From positions 1 to 64,000 of the forward strand of contig NZ_LJHS01000016.1 of NCBI RefSeq assembly GCF_001296045.1: a DNA stretch of 64,000 nucleotides, given 5' to 3'. Source of the stretch: Rhizobium sp. AAP43. Lineage in GTDB: Bacteria; Pseudomonadota; Alphaproteobacteria; Rhizobiales; Rhizobiaceae. Both the position numbers and the translations under genes were made by a program. This document shows, piece by piece, positions 28,732 through 38,425 of the stretch (the first letter of the stretch is position 1; every line of letters begins with the position of its first letter). The notes under the pieces are model-generated. The model made no database searches, was not told the origin of the DNA, and saw nothing but the letters and a program-made list of their open reading frames with translations.

Positions 28732-29691
28732 TCAGTAACCCACGCTTCTGTCGACGACATGCTGAAGCGGCTGCCCTGCTTCGACCCTCTGAATTTGCTC
28801 TTCGACATGTCGAAACAAGGCGCGAACGTCTGACGCGGCAGCCGCATGGGGCGTAATCACGAGATTATCCATCTGCCAGAGAGGGCTTTCGGTGGACAGA
28901 GGCTCGCGCTCGAAGATATCCAGAGACGCCGCTTTCAATGTGCCATCGCGAAGGCAGTCGATAATGTCGACCTCCACCTGGCTCCCGCCACGGCCGGCAT
29001 TGAGAAAGATCGGGCCACCGAGGACGCCATCGCGGCGAAGTTTCGAGAAGAGCGCGCGATCAAACAGTCCATGCGTCTCAGCCGTCAGCGGCAACAGGCC
29101 GACCAGTATGTCGGTGCGAGCGAGGAAATCATCGAGTGTCGCGACATCGAAGGTCTCGACCCCCGCAATCTCCTTCTTGCGGCGGGACCAACCGATGACA
29201 TTAAAGCCCATGGTCTTCAGCTTTTGTGCGGCATCGGACCCCAGAACACCCAACCCCATGACACCGACGGTCACGTCTCTCGCTTCCGGCTGGCCGCCGA
29301 TCTCGTTCCAGGTTTTCGCCCTCTGCTGCCGGGCATAGGCAAACCCATGGCGCAGATGATGCAGGCACTGCCAGACCACCCATTCGCTCATCCGGTCCGT
29401 CAGGCTGCGGTCGACGAAACGCACGACAGGCAGGTTGGGCAGTCCCGGGACGGACAGCACATGGTCGACGCCTGCCCCCCCGGAAAAGATCGCCTTTAAA
29501 CTTGCCGCCCGGCTGAACAGGGACGGATCGGGCTTCCACACGACGGCATAAGACGCCTGTGAGAGGTCGATGTCTTTCTGGGTCGGATCGCCAAGATCGA
29601 TCACAGAGCGTCCGGGGAAGGCTGTCTTCAATGCTTTAGCCACGTCGTCGCGGCCGAACTTAAGATCGACGATGATGGAGTTCTGGTCGGA
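28732..29691 (-). CDS. ghrA: Glyoxylate/hydroxypyruvate reductase A-like dehydrogenase
   Basis: NAD(P)H-dependent 2-hydroxyacid dehydrogenase of the GhrA subgroup, 319 aa. The Rossmann motif GVMGLGVLGSD is present; the catalytic Arg is in NAGRGGSQVE, Glu in DIFEREPL and His in ITPHAAA. Likely substrates are glyoxylate and hydroxypyruvate, giving glycolate and glycerate. ATG 29691 was chosen because a 14-residue upstream extension overlaps the transporter gene. It begins 16 bp after yejF, so it may be the last gene of the yej operon. Confidence 0.86.
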   Translation of the reverse strand, partial: SDQNSIIVDLKFGRDDVAKALKTAFPGRSVIDLGDPTQKDIDLSQASYAVVWKPDPSLFSRAASLKAIFSGGAGVDHVLSVPGLPNLPVVRFVDRSLTDRMSEWVVWQCLHHLRHGFAYARQQRAKTWNEIGGQPEARDVTVGVMGLGVLGSDAAQKLKTMGFNVIGWSRRKKEIAGVETFDVATLDDFLARTDILVGLLPLTAETHGLFDRALFSKLRRDGVLGGPIFLNAGRGGSQVEVDIIDCLRDGTLKAASLDIFEREPLSTESPLWQMDNLVITPHAAAASDVRALFRHVEEQIQRVEAGQPLQHVVDRSVGY

Positions 29692-29707
29692 CATTAGATC
29701 GCTTTCA

Positions 29708-31339
29708 CTACTGGCGCATGCCGCCGGTCTCAACGGCTTCGAGGCTGAAGGCAGCGGCCATCAGCGCTTTGGTATAGTCTGCTTTCGGGGCAGCGAAGAC
29801 ATCTGCCGCCGGCCCCTGCTCGACAACCTTTCCGGCCCGCATCACAATCAGGTCGTTGGCGAGCGCCTTCACCACCTTGAGATCGTGGCTGATGAACAGA
29901 TATGCGAGATCGTGCCTCGCCTGCAGGTCACGCAGGAGGTCAACGACCTGAGCTTGAACGGTCATATCGAGTGCAGACGTCGGCTCGTCAAGCATCACGA
30001 AGCGAGGCTTCAGAACCATGGCCCTGGCAATCGCGATGCGCTGTCTCTGGCCACCGGAGAATTCATGCGGATATCGCCAGCGCGTTGCGGGATCGAGCCC
30101 GACTTCCTCAAGCGCCCAGCAGACTCGTGCATCTCGCTCTTCAGCCGACAGGCGTTTCTCGTGCACCTTCAATCCTTCAGCGATGATTTCACCAATCGAC
30201 ATTCGGGGGCTGAGCGAACCGAAGGGATCCTGAAAGACGATCTGCAGCTTGTCTCGCAGAGGCCGCATGTCGCTGTAGGAGAAGGAACCGATATCTTTGC
30301 CGATGAAGCTGATGCGCCCACGCGACGAAATTAGACGCGCAAGGGCAAGGCCGAGCGTGGTTTTGCCGGAACCGGATTCGCCGACGACACCCAGGGTCTG
30401 CCCGGCGCGGAGCACGAGATCGACACCGTCGACAGCCTTTACATGATCCACGGTCCTGCGGAGAAAGCCTGCCTTGATCGGAAACCAGACGCGAATGTCT
30501 TCGCCCTGCATGACAACAGGCTTCGTCGTGTCCGCCACGGGCGGTTCGCCACGGGGCTCAGAGCCGAGGAGCTTCTTGGTATAGTCGTGTTGCGGATTTT
30601 CGAAGATGTCCTCAACCCTGCCCGCTTCGACGATCCGCCCCTTGGTCATGACGCAGACCCGATCGGCGAATTTTCGCACAATGCCGAGATCGTGGGTGAT
30701 GAACAGCATGGACATGCCGTGCTCGGTCTTCAGCCTGCCCAAAAGCTCGAGGATCTGGGCCTGAACAGTAACATCCAGCGCCGTGGTCGGCTCGTCGGCG
30801 ACCAGCAATTTTGGCCGGTTGGCAAGGGCCATCGCGATCATGACGCGTTGCCGTTGACCGCCTGACAGTTCGTGCGGAAAGGCATTCAGGCGTTTCTCCG
30901 GTTCCCGAATACCGACCTGATGGAGCAGTTCGAGAATTCTGGCGCGCGCCGCTGCCCCTGTCATCCCCTGATGCAGGCCCAGGATTTCCCCAATCTGTCG
31001 CTCGATCGTGTGGAGCGGATTGAGCGAGGTCATCGGCTCCTGGAAGATCATGGTGATGTCGTTGCCGCGCACATGCCGCAACTCCGGCTCGCTCGCCGTC
31101 ATCAGGTTCTGCCCGTCGAACAGGATCTCGCCGGACGGGTGGCTGGCGGACGGATAGGGAAGGAGCTTGAGGATCGATGCCGCTGAGACGGATTTTCCAG
31201 AGCCGGATTCTCCGACCAAGGCGACGATCTCTCCCCTGCCGATGTCGAAGGAAATGCGATCGACGGCCAGGCTCTCGCGGCCGCCCTGATGGAAGGCGAC
31301 AGAAAGATTGCGGACGGAGAGGAGCGGATTGCTTGTCAT
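29708..31339 (-). CDS. yejF: Peptide ABC transporter, fused ATP-binding protein YejF
   Basis: This 543-aa protein has two OppD/OppF-type nucleotide-binding domains. Domain 1 has Walker A GESGSGKSVSA near residue 41 and signature LSGGQRQRVMIAMAL. Domain 2 has GESGSGKTTLG, FSGGQRQRIAIARAM and VMLDEPTSALD. Both sites look competent. It drives import through YejB/YejE of substrates captured by YejA; in enterics and rhizobia this system takes up peptides and microcin C-like compounds. It overlaps yejE by 4 nt. Confidence 0.94.
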   Translation of the reverse strand: MTSNPLLSVRNLSVAFHQGGRESLAVDRISFDIGRGEIVALVGESGSGKSVSAASILKLLPYPSASHPSGEILFDGQNLMTASEPELRHVRGNDITMIFQEPMTSLNPLHTIERQIGEILGLHQGMTGAAARARILELLHQVGIREPEKRLNAFPHELSGGQRQRVMIAMALANRPKLLVADEPTTALDVTVQAQILELLGRLKTEHGMSMLFITHDLGIVRKFADRVCVMTKGRIVEAGRVEDIFENPQHDYTKKLLGSEPRGEPPVADTTKPVVMQGEDIRVWFPIKAGFLRRTVDHVKAVDGVDLVLRAGQTLGVVGESGSGKTTLGLALARLISSRGRISFIGKDIGSFSYSDMRPLRDKLQIVFQDPFGSLSPRMSIGEIIAEGLKVHEKRLSAEERDARVCWALEEVGLDPATRWRYPHEFSGGQRQRIAIARAMVLKPRFVMLDEPTSALDMTVQAQVVDLLRDLQARHDLAYLFISHDLKVVKALANDLIVMRAGKVVEQGPAADVFAAPKADYTKALMAAAFSLEAVETGGMRQ

Positions 31340-32475
31340 CGAAAGGTCTTTCGCGGGTCAAACGCGTCGCGGACCGCTTCGCCAACGAAGATCAGCAGTG
31401 AGAGCATGATCGACATGGTGAAGAAGGCGGTGAGGCCCAACCAGGGCGCCTGGAGGTTACGCTTGCCCTGGGCGATCAGTTCGCCGAGCGAGGGGGAGCC
31501 AGGCGGCATCCCGAAGCCGAGGAAGTCGAGAGAGGTCAGTGTTGTGATCGAGCCCGACAGGATGAACGGCAGAAAGGTCAAGGTTGCCACCATGGCATTG
31601 GGCAGGAGATGGCGGAACATGATGGTCCAGTTCCCCACGCCAAGCGCGCGTGCGGCATTGACGTATTCGAAATTGCGGGCTCGGAGGAATTCCGCCCGCA
31701 CGATGCCGACGAAACCGACCCAGGAGAAGAGCAGCATGATGCCAAGCAACACGAAGAAGCCAGGCGGCAGGATCGAGGCGATGATCAGGAGAATGTAGAG
31801 AACGGGCAAGGACGACCAGATCTCGATAAAGCGCTGCATGAGCAGGTCCGTCCAGCCGCCGAAATAACCCTGCACGGCTCCGGCCGTGACGCCGATCAGA
31901 GCTGAAGTTAGGGTCAGCGCCAATCCGAAGAGAATGGAGATACGAAAGCCGTAGATCATGCGGGCCGTGACATCGCGCGCCTGATCGTCGGTGCCCAGCC
32001 AGTTCATGTTGCCGAGCACGCAATTGGGGTCTTCCGCCTTCAGCGGATAGGCCGCGCAGCGGGTGTCCTTGTCCATCAGCCAGAAGGGTGCCGTGGGTGC
32101 CGAATGCGGGATTTCGGAGTTCACCGTGCGATAGGAATAGCGGATCGGCGGCCAGACCATCCAGCCATTGGCATTGATTTCGTCGGAGATGAAGGACGAG
32201 CGGTAGTCGGTGAGCGCGAGAAAGCCACCGAACTTCTCCTCTGGATAGTCTACCAGGACCGGGAACAGGACTTCGCCCTTGTAGACCGCAATGATCGGCT
32301 TGTCGTTGGCAATGAATTCCGCCCCAAGACTGAGCACGAAGAGCAGCATGAAGATCCAGAAGGACCAGAAGCCGCGTCGATTGGCCTTGAAGTTTTCCAA
32401 CCGCCGCCTGTTCGTGGGCGTAAGGAAGGGGCGCTTGACGGGGGCGGATGCGGTCGAGACTTCGATTGCGGACAT
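31336..32475 (-). CDS. yejE: Peptide ABC transporter permease YejE
   Basis: This 379-aa inner-membrane permease has an N-terminal span (FWSFWIFMLLFVLSLGAEFI), a large periplasmic region of about 130 residues typical of YejE, and a BPD_transp_1 core with the EAA-like segment ARALGVGNWTIMFRHLLPNA. The C-terminus ends in SLLIFVGEAVRDAFDPRKTF, as in DppC-type permeases. It overlaps yejB by one base (TAATG) and yejF by four. Confidence 0.93.
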   Translation of the reverse strand: MSAIEVSTASAPVKRPFLTPTNRRRLENFKANRRGFWSFWIFMLLFVLSLGAEFIANDKPIIAVYKGEVLFPVLVDYPEEKFGGFLALTDYRSSFISDEINANGWMVWPPIRYSYRTVNSEIPHSAPTAPFWLMDKDTRCAAYPLKAEDPNCVLGNMNWLGTDDQARDVTARMIYGFRISILFGLALTLTSALIGVTAGAVQGYFGGWTDLLMQRFIEIWSSLPVLYILLIIASILPPGFFVLLGIMLLFSWVGFVGIVRAEFLRARNFEYVNAARALGVGNWTIMFRHLLPNAMVATLTFLPFILSGSITTLTSLDFLGFGMPPGSPSLGELIAQGKRNLQAPWLGLTAFFTMSIMLSLLIFVGEAVRDAFDPRKTFR

Positions 32476-33569
32476 TAGACGTCCCTCCGTTCGAAGTCGA
32501 TGCGGGGATCGATCCAGGTGTAGATGAGGTCTGAAACCAGGCTAATCACGAGGCCCATCAGCGAGAAGATGTAGAGCGTGGCAAAGACGATCGGATAGTC
32601 GCGATTGACAATGGCGAGGTAACCGAGGCGGCCGAGACCATCGAGCGAGAAGATGTTCTCGATCAGAAGCGAACCGGTGAAGAAGGCCGAGATGAAAGCG
32701 CCCGGCATGCCGGCGATCACGATCAGCATCGCATTGCGGAAGACGTGGCCATAGAGAACCTGGCGCTCGGCCAACCCCTTCGCCCGCGCCGTCACGACGT
32801 ACTGCTTCTTGATCTCGTCAATGAAGGAATTCTTGGTGAGAAGCGTGGTGGTGGCGAAGGCGGACAGGATCAGGGCGGTCAGCGGCAAGGCCAGATGCCA
32901 GAAGTAATCCAGGATCTTCTCCCACCAGGAGAGTGCCGCGAAATTGTCTGAGGTCAGCCCGCGCAGAGGGAACCAGTCGAAGAAGGAGCCACCGGCGAAC
33001 AGCACGATCAGAAGGATGCCGAACAGGAAGCTTGGCACTGCGTAGCCGATAACGATGATACCCGACGTCCACACATCGAAAGTGGAGCCATCCTTCACGG
33101 CTTTGCGGATACCGAGCGGGATGGAGATCGCATAGGATATCAAGAGGACCCAGACCCCGAGCGAGATCGAGACTGGCATTTTTTCAATGATCAGGTCGAT
33201 GACCGAGGTGTTGCGGAAGAAGCTCTCGCCGAAATCGAAACGGATATAGTTCCACATCATTTCGAGGAAGCGCTCCGCCGGCGGCTTGTCGAAACCGAAT
33301 TGCTTCTCAAGCTTGGCAATCAGGTCAGGGTCCAACCCCTGAGCGCCGCGATAACGGGAACCGCCCTCGTCCATGCCATTGGGTTGACCGAGCATGTCGC
33401 CGCCGCCAGACAGGCGGGCATCGGCGCTGTCGCCCTGGCCACTCAGCTGCGCGATGACCTGTTCGACCGGGCCACCCGGGGCAAACTGCACGACGACGAA
33501 GGAGATGCCCATGATGCCGATGATCGTCGGGATCATCAGAAGCAGGCGGCGCAGAATATAGGCGGTCAT
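32475..33569 (-). CDS. yejB: Peptide ABC transporter permease YejB
   Basis: This 364-aa DppB-type permease starts [20 protein letters not shown]. An inserted periplasmic loop of about 70 residues ([16 protein letters not shown]...) marks YejB, and the EAA-like loop [21 protein letters not shown] is present. The start at 33569 has GGAG eight bases before it; the frame runs 14 codons further without a good site. It lies 144 bp after yejA. Confidence 0.93.
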   Translation of the reverse strand: MTAYILRRLLLMIPTIIGIMGISFVVVQFAPGGPVEQVIAQLSGQGDSADARLSGGGDMLGQPNGMDEGGSRYRGAQGLDPDLIAKLEKQFGFDKPPAERFLEMMWNYIRFDFGESFFRNTSVIDLIIEKMPVSISLGVWVLLISYAISIPLGIRKAVKDGSTFDVWTSGIIVIGYAVPSFLFGILLIVLFAGGSFFDWFPLRGLTSDNFAALSWWEKILDYFWHLALPLTALILSAFATTTLLTKNSFIDEIKKQYVVTARAKGLAERQVLYGHVFRNAMLIVIAGMPGAFISAFFTGSLLIENIFSLDGLGRLGYLAIVNRDYPIVFATLYIFSLMGLVISLVSDLIYTWIDPRIDFERRDV

Positions 33570-33713
33570 GCCGGATGCTCCGTCGCGACCCGTGATCTGC
33601 GTTGCGGGCACACACCCATTGCGTCAGCCAAGCCGTTCGCCTCCATGCTCGAGCGATTCGTCAATCATCATTCCTAGACCGTCAGCCTCTCGGCGCAAAC
33701 CCCGGAGCACGCC

Positions 33714-35546
33714 TCACGGGGTTTTCGCCCACCATATGGCCGGAAAGCCGGTACTGTAGGCCGGCAGCTCCGAGGGGTGCTCGAACTTATCCCAGAAGGC
33801 GTATCGAGCCGTTTGGCCATAGTAGAGCGGAATGACATAATCGTTGGCAAGCAGCACACGGTCCATCGCTTTCGTTGCGGCAACTTGCTGATCACGGTCC
33901 CGTGGGAAAATGATCTTCTCGATCAGCGCATCGACGGCAGGATCGGCAATGCCCGCATAGTTCTTCGACCCCTCCCGCGCAACGGCAGCCGAACTCCAAT
34001 AGTCCCTCTGCTCGTTGCCGGGATTCAACGTCTGCGCCCAGACGTTCCAAGTCATGTCGTAGTCAAACGACCGCAGCCTGTTGGTATACTGGGCATCATC
34101 GACAGTGCGGATCTGCATGTCGATGCCGATCTTGCGCAGCTGCTGCTGGTAGGGCACCGCGACCACTTCCAACTGGGGGCTCGATAGCAGCAGCTCGAAA
34201 CGGAATGGCTGCCCCGTTGCAGCATTCACCATGGCATTGCCACGCAACTCGAAGCCGGCCTCCTTGAGCAATCCGACAGCCTTGCGAAGGTTGTCGCGGG
34301 AGGCCTGAGGCGAACCGCCGACGGGATTTGCATAGGGCGTATCGAAGACCCCCGCCGGAACCTTGTCCTTCAGTCCGTTCAGAAGTTCGAGTTCCTCGCC
34401 CTGCGCGAGCCCTCTTGAGGCCAGTTCAGTACCGAAAAAGAAGCTGTCGACACGTTGATAGGCGCCATAAAACACCGTGCGGTTCAACTCCTCGAAGTCG
34501 AGAGCATAGTTCAGGGCGCGGCGAACGCGCTGGTCCTTGAACAGGTCACGGCGCATGTTCGGGACCAGTGCCTGCATGACGCCGGTTGCCCGGAACGGGT
34601 TCTCGTATTCTTCCTTGCGGACACGTCCGTCCTTGACTGCGGGGAAGTCGAAGCCGGTCGCCCATCGAGCGGCACGCGTCTCAGTCCAGAAATCAGTATT
34701 GCCGGACCGGAAGGCCTCGAACTCGACATCTCGATCTCCGAACATCGTATAGCTGATCGTCTGGAAATTGTTTTGGCCGATGTTGACGTTGATGTCCTTG
34801 CCCCAATAGTTATCGCGGAGTTCGTATCGGATCGTTGCCCCCGCACGGAAATCGGCGATCCTGTAGGGACCTGATCCAACAGGCGGCTCGAGCATGGTGC
34901 GGGACACATCGCGTCCCTCTTCCCACCAGTGCTTCGGGACGACCGGGAACTGTCCGAGGATCATGGGCAGTTCGCGATTGTTCTTCTGATCGAAGCGGAA
35001 CGTGACGTCCCGGTCGCCGGTCTTTTCCGCCGACGTCACATGGCCGTAATAGCTCGTATAAAGCGGATTGTGCTCCTTCAACTTCTCGAAGCTGAAGATC
35101 ACATCCTCCGGCGTGACCGGCTTTCCGTCGGAGAATTTCGCTTCAGCACGCAGTCTGAAGGTCGCAGAAGAGTAATCCGACGGGAAGGAGACGCCTTCGG
35201 CGAGAAGACCATATCCCGTCGAAATCTCGTCATCGACATCCTTCAGGAGCGTGTCATAGACCAGAGCCAGCGCAGGCGCCACCTCACCACGGTCGAGGAT
35301 GATGTTGAAGCTATCGAAGGTGCCGGTCGAAGACATGCGCAGCTCGCCGCCTTTCGGCGCCTGAGGGTTAACGTAGTCAAGATGCGAAAAATCTGCCGGA
35401 TATTTGGGGTCTCCAATGATCGCCACGGCGTGGCGGAACGGTTCTGTCGGTTCCTGCGCGGATACATCTGCGCCATACAGCGCGAGCCCGCCGACGAGTG
35501 CCCAGCAAGTCAAACGTTCTGCGATCGCGGAAAAACCAGCTCTCAT
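33714..35546 (-). CDS. yejA: Periplasmic peptide-binding protein YejA
   Basis: Family 5 solute-binding protein of 610 aa with an N-terminal signal peptide (ERLTCWALVGGLALYGADVSAQ). The mature part has the SBP_bac_5 pattern: SSYSSATFRLR-like region DYSSATFRLRAEAKFSDGKPVTPEDV, then YRIADFRAGATIRYELRDNYWGKD. It captures oligopeptides for YejBEF. It is first in the operon, with a 178-bp divergent region towards mepA that must contain its promoter. Confidence 0.93.
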   Translation of the reverse strand: MRAGFSAIAERLTCWALVGGLALYGADVSAQEPTEPFRHAVAIIGDPKYPADFSHLDYVNPQAPKGGELRMSSTGTFDSFNIILDRGEVAPALALVYDTLLKDVDDEISTGYGLLAEGVSFPSDYSSATFRLRAEAKFSDGKPVTPEDVIFSFEKLKEHNPLYTSYYGHVTSAEKTGDRDVTFRFDQKNNRELPMILGQFPVVPKHWWEEGRDVSRTMLEPPVGSGPYRIADFRAGATIRYELRDNYWGKDINVNIGQNNFQTISYTMFGDRDVEFEAFRSGNTDFWTETRAARWATGFDFPAVKDGRVRKEEYENPFRATGVMQALVPNMRRDLFKDQRVRRALNYALDFEELNRTVFYGAYQRVDSFFFGTELASRGLAQGEELELLNGLKDKVPAGVFDTPYANPVGGSPQASRDNLRKAVGLLKEAGFELRGNAMVNAATGQPFRFELLLSSPQLEVVAVPYQQQLRKIGIDMQIRTVDDAQYTNRLRSFDYDMTWNVWAQTLNPGNEQRDYWSSAAVAREGSKNYAGIADPAVDALIEKIIFPRDRDQQVAATKAMDRVLLANDYVIPLYYGQTARYAFWDKFEHPSELPAYSTGFPAIWWAKTP

Positions 35547-35724
35547 GCACCATACCCCTCGTTTTCATAGGGTCAGGATAGGGCAAATGACGGCAAAATA
35601 CAGACGGCTGACACAGATGTGAGTGTGTCGGCATTCGAAGATTCACCAAATTTTGGTTTCAAGATAAGATCTTCAGATGATTCCTGCGGCTCAGAGGGCC
35701 GGGCTATCGAGGACAAACATAACG

Positions 35725-36786
35725 ATGACAGCGGCAAATTGGGCTCGCGGCTTTACCCGGGCCGTCATGCTGACGGCGGCATTTTCGATCGCGACGGGCG
35801 ATCTGGCGATGGCAGAATCGCCCCCAGCCAAGGAACTCTTCGGGGGCATGCGATTGCCGAGCAAGGCGGCGCCGTCTCCTTACGGATCCTATGCCAAGGG
35901 CTGCATCTCCGGTGCTGTTGCCATCCCGACCGATGGCCCGACCTGGCAGGCCATGCGCCTTTCTCGCAACCGGCGCTGGGGCCATCCGGCCATGATCTCC
36001 CTGCTCGAAAGGTTCTCAACCGATGCGGCAGCGCTCGGCTGGGGTTCGGGCATCCTGATCGGTGACATTTCGCAGCCGCGCGGCGGGCCGATGTTATCGG
36101 GGCATGCCTCGCACCAAATTGGGCTCGATGCCGATATCTGGTTTACCCCAAAGCCAGCCCAGCCGCTCAGCCCGCAACAGCGCGAGGACATGCCGTTCAC
36201 CTCAATGCTGGACAAGAGCAAGTTCCTGACTGTGGACAAGAAGCGCTGGACCCCAACCCATGCACAGGTCGTCGTTCGGGCCGCGAGTTATCCGCAGGTG
36301 GAGCGCGTCTTCGTCAATCCGGCGATCAAGAAGAAGCTCTGCGACACCTGGACAGGCGATCGCGCCGTGCTTGGCAAGATCCGCCCTATCTATGGCCATG
36401 ACGAGCATTTCCACATCCGGATCAAATGCCCGGAGGGGGCGACCGGCTGCAAGCCGCAGGCTGCCGTTGCCGCCGGTGACGGGTGTGACAAGTCGCTTGC
36501 CTGGTGGTTCACACAGGAGCCTTGGGCGGCGCCGAAGAAAGATCCGAAGGCAAAGCCTGCGCCGCCGCCACGCGCCATGGGCCTTTCCGATCTGCCGCGC
36601 GCCTGCTCCACCGTGCTGAACCAGCCGGCACCCAGCGATGAAATGGAGGCGACCTACCGCCCGAGCGGCGGTGCGCTTGCAGCACAGGCCTCGGCCTTCG
36701 CACCCTCTCAGCCCGTCGATGGCTCCCCTGCCTTCAACGTGCCTGCCTGGGTTCCGGTCCCGCCACCGCGGCCGGCTGGCTTCTAA
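35725..36786 (+). CDS. mepA: Penicillin-insensitive murein endopeptidase
   Basis: LAS-family zinc peptidase (M74) that cuts D-alanyl-meso-DAP cross-links in peptidoglycan. The 353-aa protein has a signal peptide (AVMLTAAFSIATGDLAMA). Zinc ligands are in SGHASHQIGLDADIW and DEHFHIRIKC. A C-terminal extension of about 90 residues is rich in Pro and Ala, beyond the E. coli length of about 274 aa. The start at 35725 has AGGACAAAC upstream and precedes the signal; the frame extends 16 codons before it. It is divergent from yejA. Confidence 0.9.
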   Translation: MTAANWARGFTRAVMLTAAFSIATGDLAMAESPPAKELFGGMRLPSKAAPSPYGSYAKGCISGAVAIPTDGPTWQAMRLSRNRRWGHPAMISLLERFSTDAAALGWGSGILIGDISQPRGGPMLSGHASHQIGLDADIWFTPKPAQPLSPQQREDMPFTSMLDKSKFLTVDKKRWTPTHAQVVVRAASYPQVERVFVNPAIKKKLCDTWTGDRAVLGKIRPIYGHDEHFHIRIKCPEGATGCKPQAAVAAGDGCDKSLAWWFTQEPWAAPKKDPKAKPAPPPRAMGLSDLPRACSTVLNQPAPSDEMEATYRPSGGALAAQASAFAPSQPVDGSPAFNVPAWVPVPPPRPAGF

Positions 36787-36875
36787 GCGAGAGGCGCAAA
36801 CGGATGACCTTTTCAAGCGGCATCGGCTGCGATAAACGGTTGATCAAATCGATTTAAAGAGGCCATCGAACCGCC

Positions 36876-37256
36876 ATGACCCGCGTCCCCTGCATTGCCC
36901 TGATCGCTCACGACCAGATGAAGGACGAGATGGCCAGCTTCGCGACGCGGCACATGACGAAGCTTCTTCCCTGGCGGATTGTCGCCACCGGCACAACCGG
37001 CGGACGGATCAAGGATGCCTGCCCGGAACTTGATGTAACGCGACTGAAAAGCGGGCCTCTCGGCGGCGATCAACAGATTGGCGCCTTGATATCAACCGGG
37101 GAAGTCGACATGCTCGTCTTCTTCGTCGATCCCTTGACGCCCATGCCGCATGATGTGGACGTCAAGGCGTTGATGCGCCTCGCGACTGTTTACGACATCC
37201 CGATGGCACTCAACCTCGCAACCGCCGAAATCCTGATCCAGACCCTGACTGCCTGA
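36876..37256 (+). CDS. mgsA: Methylglyoxal synthase
   Basis: Converts dihydroxyacetone phosphate to methylglyoxal and phosphate, a glycolytic bypass. The 126-aa length is close to the family norm of 130-150. Phosphate-binding residues are in LIAHDQMK (H12), ATGTTGGRI (about 37-45) and [16 protein letters not shown], with D65 the likely catalytic base; [15 protein letters not shown] supports the family. It lies 27 bp before glk and may share its transcript. Confidence 0.94.
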   Translation: MTRVPCIALIAHDQMKDEMASFATRHMTKLLPWRIVATGTTGGRIKDACPELDVTRLKSGPLGGDQQIGALISTGEVDMLVFFVDPLTPMPHDVDVKALMRLATVYDIPMALNLATAEILIQTLTA

Positions 37257-37283
37257 GGCAGCGGCGCCAAGACCGGACACACC

Positions 37284-38324
37284 ATGGCCCAGACACTCCG
37301 CGACCAGCAACTCCCCTTCCCGATTCTCATCGGCGATATCGGCGGCACCAATGCCCGGTTCTCGATCATTGTCGACGAGAGTGGCGAGACCGTCAGCTTT
37401 CCCAATGTGGTCAACAAGGACTTTGCAACGATTGACGAGGCTATCCGCGTCAGCGTGCTTCAAGCCGCATCCCATAAACCTCGGTCGCTGATCCTGGCGC
37501 TCGCCGGACCGATCAAGGGAGATGAAGTTCCTCTCACCAACTTCCCCTGGATAGTTCGCCCCAAGGTGCTGATGGCGGAGCTTGGCTTCGCCGAGGTGCT
37601 GCTGCTGAATGACTTCGAGGCACAGGCCTTGGCGGCCGCAACGCTTGAGCCCTCCGACCGGCATCCTCTGGGCTCGCTCAGCGAGGCACCCCTCGGGTCC
37701 CGCGTTGTGCTCGGTCCTGGCACGGGTCTCGGCGTAGCGGGTCTCGTCAGGGCTCGCGACATGTGGTTTCCGGTTCCCGGTGAAGGCGGACATGTGGATG
37801 TTGGACCGCGGACGGCGCGCGACCACCAGATCTGGCCGCATCTGACGCCCGTGCGCGACACCCATGCCAAACTCGGCCGGATCTCGGCCGAAGAGCTTCT
37901 GTCAGGCCGCGGCCTCATGAATATCTATCGAGCGCTATGCAAGGCAGAAGGGAACCGGACACCGGCCTATGACGACCCGGCAGAGGTCTCTACGTCTGGC
38001 ATTGCGGGCGCTGATGCACTGGCAGGAGAGGCACTCAGCCTGTTTGCCACCTATCTCGGGCGGGTTGCGGGTGACCTCGCACTGATCTTCATGGCGAAGG
38101 GCGGCGTGTTTCTCGCCGGTGGGATCTCGCCGAAGATCCTGCCAGCCCTGCAAAGCGGTGAGTTCCGGGAGGCCTTCGAGGACAAGGCGCCGCATCAGGC
38201 TGTGCTGCACGGAATACCGACTTTCGTGGTCACACATCCGCAGGCCGCGCTGCACGGATTGGCGGCCTATGCGCTCGCCCCTTCCGATTTTGGTCTGGCG
38301 ACTGAGGGCCGTCACTGGCGCTGA
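37284..38324 (+). CDS. glk: Glucokinase
   Basis: Phosphorylates glucose to glucose 6-phosphate with ATP. The 346-aa product is of the bacterial Glk family (ROK-unlike): phosphate-1 motif [13 protein letters not shown] (16-28), [22 protein letters not shown] and [15 protein letters not shown] with the glucose-binding Glu/His. The C-terminal [13 protein letters not shown] closes the adenosine site. Preceded by mgsA, it makes a small glycolytic pair. Confidence 0.94.
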   Translation: MAQTLRDQQLPFPILIGDIGGTNARFSIIVDESGETVSFPNVVNKDFATIDEAIRVSVLQAASHKPRSLILALAGPIKGDEVPLTNFPWIVRPKVLMAELGFAEVLLLNDFEAQALAAATLEPSDRHPLGSLSEAPLGSRVVLGPGTGLGVAGLVRARDMWFPVPGEGGHVDVGPRTARDHQIWPHLTPVRDTHAKLGRISAEELLSGRGLMNIYRALCKAEGNRTPAYDDPAEVSTSGIAGADALAGEALSLFATYLGRVAGDLALIFMAKGGVFLAGGISPKILPALQSGEFREAFEDKAPHQAVLHGIPTFVVTHPQAALHGLAAYALAPSDFGLATEGRHWR

Positions 38325-38425
38325 AGCGCCCAAAGCTGCCGCTATGGCCAAACCGGCCGCGACTGGCTATAGAGCGGCGGCGCCGAAGGACGGCGCCGCG
38401 AGCGCAATCGGCAGGGACGATTTTC

